Shown here piece by piece: positions 1-11,781 of a stretch of 64,000 nucleotides of DNA. Under the pieces are notes generated by a model. It was not told the origin of the DNA. It saw only the letters and a program-made list of their open reading frames with translations, and did not search any database. Position numbers and translations under genes: made by a program. Every line of letters begins with the position of its first letter. The first letter of the stretch is position 1. This DNA is from Bimastos eiseni (lineage: Eukaryota > Annelida > Clitellata > Crassiclitellata > Lumbricidae). The stretch lies in assembly GCA_959347315.1 (NCBI GenBank), contig OY365809.1, positions 7,046,853 to 7,110,852 of the forward strand. Reading direction: 5' to 3'.

Positions 1-897
1 GAAATTACTAACCGGAGGTTTACAAAAGGACCATGAAACATAATAATTTTCACGTATAAGCCCAATAAAACCCCATATTGACAAGAAACACTGTGCAAAA
101 ATAACATTAAATTTCTATTTTCTCGAACACATTCAAGAATGTGCAGATATCCAGTTCGCTTTATAAATAAACAATGAACTTATAACTTAATATTCATGCT
201 TGTAGATAGTGCTTGCACAATGCAAGGGTTCCGTGACTTTAACAAAACGCACTAATGTCGTTGTTCATTTCAGCACATTGTCACATTGATACATAGGCCT
301 ACATAAATATTTGTTTTATTGAGAAAGAATCCGACAAATTTCTTGAAAATGATGATATAAGCGACCCGAATTAAAATTTTATGGCGAATCAAATGATTGT
401 TGATTTAATTGGGCCTAGTAAATATTTGTATACGAAGATCTGAGGATGAAGCGAGAGATCTCGAGTTGTTTATGGGTGGGAGAATTGGCGTCGTCTAGCT
501 GTCTCACTTTTATTACATTATAGGCCCTATGCTCAGCGACACATCATAATAAAATTGACAACTTCAGCAATTTAACAATTTATCGCGCCGCACACGTTTC
601 TACGAATTCCGCCAGAGATACAGATAATTAAGTTATACGAAGTCTGAGGCTAGTCTTAGTCTACTACTCTACTCTTAGTCTAATACTCTATGCATGACAG
701 CAGAAATGATCAGAAAAAAATGTCAAGAGCCTTTTAAAGTTTTGATGTTAATGATAATGACGACGACGACGTAAGCGATATCAACGATAATTGCAATAAT
801 TGATTGGTTGCAAGATGCCCTTGCATCAATTACCATGTGTACTTTCATAATATGCGTGCCGGACTCCTAAATTACTCAGCATTTGAACAATGAATCA
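1..897. other. Intergenic DNA, no gene seen
   Basis: AT-rich non-coding sequence with stops in all frames. A TAGGCCTA-type word occurs near 297. I see no exon with usable splice signals, no RNA gene and no recognisable transposon end. Confidence 0.6.
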
Positions 898-1243
898 TAC
901 GGATCCCCTAAAGGGACATGCTATAAAAATATTTTAAGTCGTGCGAACGAGATACAAACTCGTGCGCACGAGATCATAACTCGTTTCCACGACTTAATAA
1001 GTCGTGCGCATGAGTTAATATCTTGTGCGCACGACTTACTTACTCGTGCGAGCGACTAAATAAGTCGTGGGAATGAATTATTAACTCATGCGAACGACTT
1101 ATTAAGTCGTGGGAACGAGTTACTATCTCGTGCGAACGACTTATTAAGTCGTGGGAACGAGTCACTATCTCGTGTGCACGAGTTTGTATCTCGTTCGTAC
1201 GACTTAAAATTATTTTCTGCCATGTCCCTTTAGGAGGTCCGTA
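898..1243. mobile_element. Fold-back (MITE-like) element with internal palindromic tandem repeats
   Basis: The two ends are inverted copies of each other. Reading inward from 898 and, on the other strand, from 1243, both begin TACGGA, then share CTAAAGGGACATG, and then a near-identical block containing AAGTCGT and ACGAGATACAAACTCGTG. The element is flanked by the direct repeat GAATCA (892-897 and 1244-1249), which fits a target-site duplication. The middle consists of repeated modules in which AAGTCGTG and its complement-like ACGAG alternate. A 42-base version is tandemly repeated at about 1097-1180. The whole element could fold into a long hairpin. It has no coding capacity, so it would be non-autonomous. 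The superfamily is not assigned. Confidence 0.75.
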
Positions 1244-2367
1244 GAATCATGTGTGGGAACATACGAATCCATCTGGGAATATAAATGCGATGCATATAGC
1301 CATATGGCTACGGAATCTCTCATGTCGAAGTTTTTCTCGTTCTCCAAAGAATCTATAATTTTATTAATTTATAATATTTGAGCTTCGCACGGGTTATCTC
1401 TACGTTATACTAATTATTTGTGACTGGGCTAAATATTATATACGAAGCTATGTGTCTCCTATTCTCGAACTTTTAGTGTGACAGACGATTAGTCGACTAG
1501 TCGCATTGTTTTTCCATGCAGAGAATGTTGTAAAAGACTAAAAAGAGTGTTCTATTCGGGAGTGTTATTTTCAGTTAGGGTGTGCCTTGGTGTTATGAAG
1601 AATGCGCATGACTTGCAAATGACGCCATAATAGAAACTTGCAATGCCCATATATCCACATTTGAAGTAAGTTGTAAACAGAAATATTTGCGGTGACACTG
1701 AAATTCGTATGAGGACATTTTTCAGAAGTATAGTATAGACGATAATAGAGGCCTCTGCCAGATTATGTGACAGTAATTTCTCATTTGAATCTATGTAAGC
1801 AATACCACTGTAGGCCTAAATGTCGTCCTCTGGAGATTACTTCTCTCTTTCTCTCTGATTCAAGCCTGCTTGGCTATTCGTGTGAACTCAAGAGGACCAG
1901 ACGATCATTATTTGTCCCAAGAGAACCATAGTAGGGCCTGTACGTGTTTTCTTGAAGACAAACAAAGACTCTCTGAGGAATCAAAGTTCACCTCGGCGCG
2001 TGAAGACAGTAAGTACCGCGCTCTTGTGCACGTCACTTTTGGAACTCCGTACCGATTGATTTGTGAGTAACGCACCAGCACCGCCCTCTAGTGTTAGTTG
2101 CTGCAACTGCTGCTGATGCTGTTGATGATGATGCTGGTCCTGCTGCAGCTGAAAAACTGTGGGTTTCCTCTAGCAGGCCGCGTTTTCACTTGGTGCGATT
2201 GGTCGGAGAAGTTTAGCCCGAAACAGAGGCAGATGAAGAGGATGATACTATATAACCAAACACGTCTATCCTCGGTCTGTCTCTCTGTGTGCGTGTCTCT
2301 CTCTCTTCCCCTATCTCTCTCATTCCTTACCCGGCTGTCTATCTCTCTGTCTCGGTCCGTATGTCTG

Positions 2368-2406
<39 letters not shown>

Positions 2407-3059
2407 ACCCGGCTGCATATCTCAATCTCTATCTGCCTGCAAGCGTCCCCGTGTACTTAGATCGGCTTCTGTGGGTGCGTGCATCTATCGTGCGTTCTAG
2501 CCCTGTATTCTATAGTAGAGCTGATCGTTTCCCATGTGGGGGTGGGTGCGGGGAAGGGAGGGGAGCTGAGTGACTGAGTGAAGGAAGGGATGAAGGCAGT
2601 TCACAACCACAGCAGCAGCAGCTGCGCAACTTAAGCCTCTCTGCCGTTTTCTCGCTCGTGGATGAAGCCCGTCGGATTTACGTACGTAGGCCCCTACTCT
2701 CTGCATTTCTTACCCGCAGACGTCTCTCGACTATGGCTGAATCCTAATACACAGGGAACACTGTTTGCGAGCAACAAGTTTAGTAAGCACAACAGACGCT
2801 GCTTCATCTTGTCTGGGTTGGAACCAGATAAGATTAACCCATACAGCGACTGTTTTTCTCTGCAGACATCGAACATTTTTCACGCATGTGACTGTAGTCT
2901 ACCGGGATAGACTCACAGAGCAGCTGAAAAGTGTACAGTGGGAAAGATAACCGGATGAAGCAGCTAAACGTATAATTGGTGTGTATACGCTGCAGCTCAG
3001 TCAGCCTATACAACATCACTAGATGGCGAGACTTCTGAGAAATCATCAGTTATGACGCA
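1244..3059. other. Intergenic DNA with a CT microsatellite
   Basis: No exon could be supported. A (CT)n tract lies at 2372-2401 inside a pyrimidine-rich stretch (2280-2440), which is what keeps local reading frames open. Short (CAG)n-like runs occur at about 2610-2622. Confidence 0.5.
2372..2401. repeat. (CT)n microsatellite
   Basis: Uninterrupted CT dinucleotide run within a longer imperfect pyrimidine tract. The reading frames across it are repeat artefacts. Confidence 0.9.
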
Positions 3060-3122
3060 TTCAAAATAGGGTCTGTAGGCTAAATGGGCGAGTTAACTGC
3101 GCATCTGTTGTTACCTATAATA
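3060..3122 (+). repeat. Dispersed repeat, copy 1 of 2
   Basis: About 63 bases nearly identical to 4706-4768, same strand, differing at only a few positions. The shared core includes GGGTCTGTAGGCTAAATGGG and AGTTAACTGCGCATCTGTTG. Family unknown; no terminal inverted repeats are visible. Confidence 0.85.
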
Positions 3123-3481
3123 TACTGGAATTAGGACTCCGATGATTCTGAAGGTTCGAATGCAGTCTTCATCTGATTTTGTTCTGGCTCCAGATGAACG
3201 AGTCTTAGATTTCTGATGAAGATCCTCGAGTGAGAATAATGATACAATTCTTATAGGCCTATTGGACTATCTCTGACCTGTCGGATATCAACTGAAATTC
3301 TCCAACCGGATGCTTTCATTTTGCCATCAATTTCTGCGTTGTGCATTATTATAGCGCCACTCTAGAATCTTCGAAGCAAATTTTATTCGATTAGGATACA
3401 TATGCGGATTAAGCGCTTCTTCATTTGGTCACGTGGGTATCGTATCGCTTGAACTCGTTTTCTTCGTCCTTCTGAACGAAG

Positions 3482-3898
3482 ATGAAGCAGCGTCTGTATC
3501 CAGGAGTTGGTCACCAGCATCTTCATCACCAGCAACAGCAGCAGCAGCAGCAGCCGACGATCATCTTTCCATCTGATCACGTGGATGGGTCGTTGCGCGC
3601 CAAAGCCCAGCCGCAGCCTCAGAAACCAAATGGTGCCTCCAACTACAGCATCCCATCCCGGCACCCTCCACATCAGTTGCTGTCGTTTCATATCCCCATT
3701 CGCCATCAAGTTGGGCAACGTCAAGCTCCCCTTGTCCGCCCAGACCAAGGGCAGGCGAGTAAAACCCCTAATCCGGTTCCACCCCCAGCGAAACAGTCCG
3801 AGCGACGACCCACACAGGGACAATCTCAGCCAACACCCACTGAGACCACGACATCACAGCGCCTCTGTGAAGGGATATCAGAAGCCAGCAGTAGAACG
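3482..3898 (+). CDS. Candidate polyQ/Pro-rich first coding exon, possibly an alternative 5' exon of the downstream CDKL2 gene
   Basis: The ATG has a purine at -3 and an in-frame stop 9 bases upstream. It opens 139 codons that end exactly in phase 0 at a strong donor (ACG|gtaagc). The product is low complexity: a His/Gln start with eight consecutive glutamines, then a Pro, Gln, Ser and Thr-rich stretch with no domain I recognise. Just before the CDKL2 start codon a pyrimidine-rich tract ends in TAG at 16499-16501. Joining there adds PHAKASV and then the kinase methionine, all in phase. That would give a kinase with a 146-residue disordered N-terminal extension. Against this, the frame is also open on other registers and on the opposite strand, the intron would be 12.6 kb, and the sequence between looks intergenic in composition. 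It may be another gene's exon or chance. Confidence 0.3.
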
Positions 3899-5127
3899 GT
3901 AAGCAACGTCCTACCTCCCTGTCACAATCCCTGCCATCTCCCTGCCACACCCTCCCTGCCACCCTCTATGCCTCCTCCCTGCCACCCTCTATGCCTCTTT
4001 CCTTTTCTCTCCCTCCATTTCTCATTCCATTTATTCCTCTTCTTGATTTCCTTCCTTACTTCTCATGTTGTTGTCTTTAAGTATTCTCTGTTACTCGAGA
4101 CGGAAATGCCTATCTTTGTAATGCATAGACATAGTCACTGGGGCATATTCATGACCCTCTGGGTTCATAGGGCCATGGCATAGTACTCCAGTTGGAATCC
4201 AAGGCCATGAACCTTGACCTATACAGCGGGAAGTTGCAATGTGTAATTTCCAGTCATGAGAAAATGGAGCCTTTGAGCGAGATGTTTACGTGATTTGATG
4301 TCAGTTTGTGAGACAGTATGAGGTATTTAGCAATACGCGAAACTAAATAGGTTTTGATCCTATCTCCAATCAGCATCTGTTGGAGAGTATGTTGTTAATC
4401 CTGGCACACATCTTCTCTTTGACCGGCTTACATTCACTGTTGGCGGTCCCTCCAGAGGCGACCAGATAGGGGGGGCTGGGTCTCTCCTTCACTTCGAGCT
4501 CTCTACCTCTTCATGTTTGCGATTCTCCACCGAGACCGTCTTTCACTCTAAACTAAAAACTCAACTCTAACTTCATATATGACTTCTCCTGCCTATACCC
4601 GCCGAGCTTATAAATAGGATCAATATTTCAATATGGAACCCATATAAAGTCCACATAGATGACCCTTCACTGCCCATGGACATGCTGAAAAGGTTAATGG
4701 TTCCCATTCGAAATGGGGTCTGTAGGCTAAATGGGTGAGTTAACTGCGCATCTGTTGTTACCTATAATGTTATAATGTTACCTATAACATGAGGCTTAAT
4801 ATGCCGCATAGGCCAACAGAATTAAATGTGCTCTACTGAAGTTTGCAAGGAAGACATTGTAAAATTGAGTTGTGTACTTCTGTGGTGTACAAGTAAAATA
4901 TCTCACGTAAACATCGGACAGCTGCGGCTCAGAACCCATAGTTCACTCTTTCATTCGCCAGATGACTCGAATTTGCTAAAAAAGGTACGTCAGCCAATTA
5001 TCGTCCTCTAGCGAAAAGATAATAAGTCGACAGTAGGGTTAGACTTTAGGCCTACAGTAACTGTCTAACAATACAATTTATATTTGTAACGCGCTTTAAC
5101 AAGTAAAGTCTTACTCAATTTACTCAA
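3899..5127. other. Non-coding stretch after the polyQ frame
   Basis: A C/T-rich stretch (3910-4060) has repeated CCTCCCTGCCAC-like units, then ordinary AT-rich sequence follows, including the second copy of a dispersed repeat. No exon could be supported. Confidence 0.5.
4706..4768 (+). repeat. Dispersed repeat, copy 2 of 2
   Basis: Same-orientation partner of 3060-3122. The match ends within CCTATAAT, after which a short local duplication of TTACCTATAA follows. Confidence 0.85.
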
Positions 5128-5461
5128 AGCCTTTAGCTTGGTGTAATTGGGTGACGCCTTTAGCTTGGTGTTAATTGGGTGACGCCTTTAGCTTGGTGTT
5201 AATTAGGTGAGCCTTTAGCTTGGTGTTAATTGGATGACGATTTCAACTTGGTGTTAACTGGATGACGAATTCAGCTTGGTGTTAATTGGATTACGATTTC
5301 AGCTTGGTGTTAATTGGGTGAGCCTTTAGCTTGGTGTTAATTGGATGACGATTTCAGCTTGGTGTTAATTGAATGACGAATTCAGCTTGGTGTTAATTGG
5401 ATGGCGCCTTTAACTTAGTGTTAATTGGATGACGCCTTTAGCTTGGTATTAGTTGGGTGAC
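5128..5461. repeat. 28-bp minisatellite, about 12 copies
   Basis: Tandem units built on GCTTGGTGTTAATTGGATGA with a variable lead. At least three lead variants alternate: GCCTTTA, GATTTCA and GAATTCA. Some units are one base short, and the array ends in degenerate copies with GTGACG. Variants recur out of strict order, which suggests exchange or higher-order duplication within the array. No coding potential is evident. Confidence 0.95.
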
Positions 5462-5911
5462 GTCGTGACGCCTTTCGCGTCATTATATCGATCGATCGAT
5501 TGTCACCAAAGAAATGCCGAAGGTATCGACTAGAGGAATGGTCGGAAAAGACCCTCGACCCTCTGACGTTCTCTAGTGCAGGGTCAGAGGTCAACTGATC
5601 TGCAGCCACCACCGTCACGTTATCTAATCTCGAATGGTGCTTTTTCAAGTGCATACATACGATATGATTCGGAGTACACGGTTGAGGGTCTGTCTATACG
5701 AAACGTGTAAGATACAACCAAACAGACAGACAGACAGACAGACGGTCAGAAAGACGACCAAGCTAGACTGACAGACATAGATGCAGAGTAACAGGCAGTG
5801 TTATCATATCAGAGGATCGGAGTTGAACAAGAGTTTTGCCAATATGGTTGCACGCGTTCACTGTTCAATGTCCTTAATCGATGTAGGCTACGTTGTAGGT
5901 GTATATGCCTA

Positions 5912-5914
<3 letters not shown>

Positions 5915-5968
<54 letters not shown>

Positions 5969-5970
5969 CA
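5915..5970. repeat. (CA)n microsatellite
   Basis: Near-perfect CA run with a single CAAA interruption at about 5951. Confidence 0.95.
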
Positions 5971-7673
5971 GAGTCTGTCTTGCTGTCGTCTTAAGCGTGA
6001 GGTTGAAGTGGCCGCAATGGTGCATCTATTGTAGAGCGCCTCTGCCCTGCTTAAAATGTTGTTGTCTTAATAGCAGTTCGTCCACCTTAAAAGACCAAGA
6101 CCAACCTTCTTTTAAGATTAAAATGCCAGCTAATAAAGCATAAGAGCAAAGGTTAACCCTAAATATTTCCTTTAGGACAGAAGTCCGACCTTTAAGATTA
6201 AACGGTCGATAATATAGGGCATAGCCTACCGTTATAGAGTTGAAGACAGCTATAATGCTTCCTTTAAGAATAAAGGGCCAACGTACAGAGTCTGCCACAA
6301 TAGGCCTACAGTAAGAGAGCGAGAAAGAGTCTTAGGTCTGGAGTAGGAAGTATTAAGAGAATTCAATTTCATTGATCCTGATTGGAAAGACGACGGCAAC
6401 AGTTCGGCAGCTGATCAAGAGACGTCGTCATCATATATTTTAAGAACCGGGAAAGAAATTGAGAGACTAAGCATACGTTTGTTGTATGTGCTTCTTAAAT
6501 TGTAGGCCTAACTGAGTAGCTGTTAATACGTACACGCATTGTTCTGTATCGACCGTACGACGTCGATCACTTCCTTTTGGATTAGAGACGAGGGAATGGG
6601 GGTTGGTTTAGTTACTGGCAAATGCTGAGGCGCCATTTTAGATAGAGTGCTAATGCGTCATGAACTGTTAAACGGAGAACGAAGGCCATGGCAGATAGAC
6701 CTTCAATAATGTAACGACACGTCGAGAGGTAGCAGTGGCAGATACGGACACACAGACAGAGAGAGTGTGAGGGAGAGAAAGAGAAAGAGAGAGACACACA
6801 CAGACAAATAGACAGCCATAGGGACGAGCAATCATTGATTGGCCAGCTATAGAGTTAGGTGTTAACTCTGCCTTTCAATTATTCAGTAACCGCTCAATAG
6901 AAGACTAACAGCGACCGTTTATCAGTGATACACAAAGCTTTTGTTGGCCTCCATCTGTATAATATATAATATATATACATATATATATTATCTATATATA
7001 TATATAAAATACCATCTATAAGCTAATACTTACATTTGTGTGATGTGTATGTATTAGGCCTATATGCTGTTATGTCGAACTTACTTCATCGATTGTGAGT
7101 GTATATTTGTAATATATGTATGCGTATATTCGTTAATATATATATTTATTATATATATATAATTTATATATATATCTAATTTATATATATATATATATAT
7201 ATATTGTATACAATGGCACGATCAAGTCTATCTTCTTGATAATAATTATAGACAAGGCATTGTTTAGATATGATAAATTATGCTTGTTTTGGCATGATAA
7301 GTTGAGTGTTGTTAGTCATATATATATATATGTATATATGTATATATATACATATATACATATATATATATATGACATTATATACAAGTCTTTCTATCTC
7401 TGTAGTCATCTCTGCTTATTATTAATGGCATAGGCCTACTGCTAGCCATAACTTCTTGGTATCCCATTGTTTCTCCAATAGTTAGGCCTAAATATAATAT
7501 GTAATTAAGTTATTAGCCTCACTATTAGTGACACTGTTGGTCTAATAATCGTAGAGTATTAAGTTATTAGTTACTATTAGTCTAATTATTAGACTCACCA
7601 TTAGTGAATGATGTGAATAAGTTATAATTTCTGTTATCTATTTTCTTGGAACAATAAAAGGATTGATAGACTT

Positions 7674-7676
<3 letters not shown>

Positions 7677-7724
<48 letters not shown>
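7677..7724. repeat. (AT)n microsatellite with inverted flanks
   Basis: Pure AT dinucleotides. The flanks are roughly complementary (AGACTTGACA on the left; TGTCAATCAAGTCT on the right), so the tract could extrude as a cruciform. Confidence 0.9.
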
Positions 7725-7727
<3 letters not shown>

Positions 7728-9410
7728 AATCAAGTCTCTATATAATTCACAATAAAACGCCAATTGTATACATAAATTATGCTGCATGAACTATATTTAT
7801 AAATATTACGTATCACCACCTGTAATCTATTTTTTTGAACCGATGAAATGATTGATTGACTTGATTGATTATCTCTAAAATCCACAATCCTAAGAGTGTG
7901 AGATTGCTTTATAGACCACAATAATATGGATCAATTGATGAGCGTCTCTAAGTGCAGAGCATGGTCTGAAGAAACAAACAGCAGTGACGCGGAATATACG
8001 CACCACTACTTTTAGAAATACCATGTGTACATATATATATATATATATATACACATAATATATATTATATGAGTAAATATATACACATATATATATATTA
8101 TATGTACATACGTCTTGCATATTTGGTAAATCCTTGATTGCCCGAGCTGCTGAGGTGCATGTGGTCCAAGCCCTTTCGCTTGAACTTGTACTAAAGTTTT
8201 GGCATCGGAAATACAAACCACATGCTTGGCATTTTCACGACCACATCATTCAAACATGCATACATAATACATTGCATTGACGTCTTTGTCTCACTGTCTG
8301 TCTGTCTGTTTCTCTATCAGTCTGACTGTCTGTCTTCTGATGAGATGACGCATAACCTACAGCTCGCATAGATGCATAATGTATGCTAACTGTGTGATAC
8401 GGAAATTGTTGTTAACTGGATGCCGTATGTATACCTGGCGTATAGACAACTATAGTCATTTATTTATGACTGTATACAGTGTACACTCGGCCTCATTATG
8501 ACTTTAATATTTGATGTAACGTTTATGTATTTAACTCATTCCTTGTGACATTTGGCATCATTTCGGTCAGTGCTGAGAGCGCCTCTGAATAGATATCTTG
8601 AAGTGGTGCTATATAAATACTCGATTATATTACATTTGATTTACTAGATCGGGACGAATTTAATTGCTTTGTAGTGTATACACTGGCGGATTTCTGTAGG
8701 AATAAACAGGGCGATGGTCTGTGGCGGCACATTCCAGAAGGCTGCACCAACTCTACCCCCACCAAATCCATCTCCTTTCCTAAGCTTGGAAAACTGTATG
8801 TTAACTGTAATATACGTTTGATGTGGCTCGTTGAAATAGGAGATGTTTTGGGAGAACGGGAAAGATGAGAAACGTCAATGGCCGACCTGAACCCGGACAT
8901 GTAGGCCTACTTGGTCTCGAGACACAACCTTGATTTTGTGTGTCTTGGGATCGGTCTCTGTACCGCAGTGTCTTTATCTGTAATCTATGCTCGATTGGCA
9001 TAGACAAGTGCATTGATTGAAACATAATATTATAGAGTGTAGGTGATAATTACGATGCTATATCAAAGGAGTCTGCCAGTATATTATGGCTCCAGCTGGA
9101 GGAGCGCTTTGAGCCATTTGCAGATTCTGCACGTCAATATCTATAGATATTACTAATATTAGGCCTATATATAGTGAATGACACCGATCGACGAGAAGCC
9201 TAAGCTGCAAGCATTTGACAGTGGGATTAAAAGAGTTGGAGGCAACAGAGACCTGATTCTACTTGGAATTGAGTGGATCTGCGCAATTCCCGAGCATGGC
9301 TCCAACAAAATCACCCTATAACAGGTATACTCTGCCTCCACTGACCTTCTGGAAACCGGACTCTGACCTCCCACGGACTATTCTTTGGACAACCCTTCTG
9401 ATTTGATGCA

Positions 9411-9482
9411 GCGCTCGTAAATAAGCTGGTACCCTGCGCTTGGCTTTCGAGTGGCACTGAAGAAGTTTAGAGATTGCGATTA
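9411..9482 (+). mobile_element. Decayed LINE-type 3' tail
   Basis: Resembles two other places in the window (51867-51935 and 55828-55895). Shared core: AATAAGCTG, then a CCCTGCGCTTG-like block and a GAGTGGCACT or GCGCTTTATAAAT-like end. The copy at 51.9 kb sits downstream of a recognisable CR1/L2-type reverse transcriptase remnant, so these look like 3' ends of one LINE family. No coding part is recognisable here. Confidence 0.45.
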
Positions 9483-11247
9483 CGAGGCAAGTATGACGCC
9501 CAAACTGACTGCGCTCTATATGTATAGGCTACAGCCTACTTGCGGTTAGTAAGTAAACAATTCGACTAAACAGATGTAGGCATAAGCCGTTAAAATTTGC
9601 AAAGTTGTTGTATTGGCCCTGGAAGAAGGAATCCATTTTTAGAAGTAGTTTATTACTGGTAATAATCTAAGACTATACGGTCTCTACGTCGGTAAAACGT
9701 CAGTAAACCTATTGTATAGAGCAGAAATGCAACTATCAAAAGATAGAAAGAGCTTCAGGTAGGCCTTTCGTCCGGGTATAGGCCTACAAGTAAAATTCAA
9801 CAGCGTTGTTGCCTGTTGGTAATTAATGAATAAAGTGATATACAACGATCATGAGTGCATGAGTTGAGTAGGTTACAAAACTTGGTGGTAGACCACAACT
9901 CGTAACAATGGACTAAGAAGTGCATTGATTTATGAATTGCTTGAGTGTATGTATAATGTGAGCCAACTGAGAGAGGCGTGCCTTGATAGACCGAACTTGG
10001 ATTTAAAGGCGGCGAAGCGTCTAAATGGTTAACTGTATCAAGGCAGCAGATAGATCCAGAAGATAGAGCGGTAACTTTTCCTTTATCCATGGTATCGAGT
10101 ATGTGACTGTCAATAGTAAATCATTCCAACTTTAGTCGAGTGGTATTTGTGGCATAGGCGGCTTGGGAAGGAAGGCAGGCCTACATTTTATAAGATGAGA
10201 TGCTAACGTTCACGCGATTAGGGCGGTAAAGACACGCTCGCTATAAACCGTCGTTAAACAAACATTCCATACCTCACGCGATTAATGACTATACTTTTCT
10301 ACAAGATTTTGGAAATTAAATTACAAATGGAATAAGGCTCTGAAAATAGATCGTAAAGAGCGAGTGACGGCTTCATGGAAAAGATATAAGCCACCGCAGC
10401 ACGAGCGAAATGCATTTGGCTATTTCATTTGGAGCTGACACTTCTGTTGCAAAAATCAATTCCAAAGAGTTGGTTGAGTTGTTGTCCAACTCGGAGCCTG
10501 AGACTCCTCGCCAGACTGCCTCTGGAGGAGCTATAACGGCGCTACCAAGACAGTTAATTGCGTGCTCCTTGGATGAGCGTGGAATTTAATTTTCTAATAA
10601 TTTTTTGTATTTCCCGTCTTCATAAATATGTGTAGCATATATATGCCTATATATGCCTATATATGACTCTACTTCACTCATTTCATGACGTTGAACTGGC
10701 TTTTAATAAGTCTGAGTGTATCTCCGCAGTGCACTGGCTGAAAGTATTGAAACCTACGGTATCTTATCAAGTGCAATCTGACAGTTATCTGAAGTCGCAG
10801 TGACGTGAACCACTCGTTAAAATCCATTTTTTTGCAATCATTGCTTTCTGCGATTAATTAAGATATAAATTAAGATATAAAGTGCTTCAAACTGGGTGTG
10901 AATATTGATCGTTGCTTTCTTTGGATTCTCGAATATATCAACATAATTACTGAAGTTGAATAACGGCGCTATAGAAGTCACTGGATGAGATTGAATGTTC
11001 CTGTTAACGTCTGTGGGCGTTAGAATCATGTATATAATAACACGACCTCTGTGTTGCGTTCTTCTACCCTCCACCCCTCATCGCACTAACCGCTTGATAT
11101 TGAGCATCAGCGCAAATTAGCAGACGCAGCGAGATTTCAATTTCAATTGGATTCGGGTCTTTTGAGTGTGTTTTCCATGACCCTAATTTCGCGAATTTTA
11201 TGTCGCAATCTGCAGCCGGTGTGAGGCCAAATTTGAACTGGGTTAAA
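9483..11247. other. Intergenic DNA, no gene seen
   Basis: Unique-looking AT-rich sequence with TAGGCCTA-type words at about 9758-9785 and 10179. The open frame at 9797-10090 on the minus strand has no recognisable content and no supportive splice context. Confidence 0.5.
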
Positions 11248-11312
11248 CGAGCTTCGAGTATATCGTGCTTAGTTCACGTAACGTGAACTAAGCACGATAT
11301 ACTCGAAGCTCG
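11248..11312. repeat. Near-perfect 65-base palindrome (32-base arms, 1-base centre)
   Basis: Bases 11248-11279 and 11281-11312 are exact reverse complements separated by one A. The centre reads TTCACGTAACGTGAA. It resembles neither the surrounding MITE ends nor any other inverted repeat in the window. It could be a hairpin-forming element or a fold-back artefact of cloning or assembly. Confidence 0.95.
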
Positions 11313-11435
11313 AAGCAGAGCCCACGAATTCACTTCTGCTAAATATAGGCCTAGAACAGTTCCGTAAATAACGCACGCTGGCTGCAGCATTCTTCGTCAA
11401 AATCACGTCTCATACTGATTACAGTTTCCTATACA

Positions 11436-11781
11436 CAGAGGCGGCGATCTCGCTTGACAGGTAAGGGGGAGGGGACATTGAGAATGAGAGGAGCAGGGCC
11501 GTACCGAGGGCGGTGCCAGTGGTGCCGTGGCACAAGACGCAAATATAGAAGGGGCGCAAATTTCAGGTTGGAATACTATTAATTATTCCATTAATTCATT
11601 CTTTCTTGAGAAGTGTGGGAGCGCCAGATTAGGCCCTAATGCTAGACACTTGGCGCAATTATAGCTTGGTACGGCCCTGAATAGGAGTAGGAAATGTGGG
11701 GAACACACGTATACGTACGTGTCCCCTTTATGTAAAAGGCGGGGAGACTTGTCCCCTCCTACTCCCAGATCGCCGCCTCTG
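11436..11781. mobile_element. hAT-like MITE, family A copy 1, interrupted by a second MITE
   Basis: The ends are inverted: CAGAGGCGGCGATCTCG at the left, and its complement CGCCGCCTCTG preceded by CAGAT at the right. The element at 54342-54496 is the same family in opposite orientation. It shares the ends, a GACAGGT block, a TAGGAAAT block, a GTGTCCCCTTT block and a GACTTGTCCCC block. Compared with that copy, this one carries an extra 186 bases (11494-11679) plus an 8-base duplication, which is a nested insertion. No transposase is encoded. The CAG start suggests hAT; the target-site duplication of this copy is not clear. Confidence 0.85.
11494..11679. mobile_element. hAT-like MITE, family B, nested in family A
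   Basis: Terminal inverted repeats CAGGGCCGTACCGAG and, on the other strand, CAGGGCCGTACCAAG. Flanked by 8-base direct repeats GAGAGGAG (11486-11493) and AATAGGAG (11680-11687), identical at 6 of 8 positions. The related family A copy at 54 kb has the uninterrupted site, so insertion is directly supported. The body is too short to encode a transposase. Confidence 0.88.

Larger units (their letters stand above)
5462..9410. other. Intergenic DNA rich in microsatellites
   Basis: Contains GACA repeats (about 5727-5745), a CA array, long TA tracts (about 6960-7205, 7318-7375, 7677-7724, 8031-8100) and several TAGGCCTA words. Reading frames here owe their length to the simple repeats. No exon, RNA gene or transposon end could be supported. 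Confidence 0.55.

Noticed and set aside
2098..2573. Ser/Leu-rich frames over the pyrimidine tract
   Set aside because: They exist only because of the CT repeat, and two registers are open at once.
3383..3823. Minus-strand frame opposite the polyQ exon
   Set aside because: Leucine run is the complement of the CAG repeat; no splice support.
5128..5461. CRISPR-like array
   Set aside because: Units are contiguous with no unique spacers; it is an ordinary minisatellite in a eukaryotic genome.
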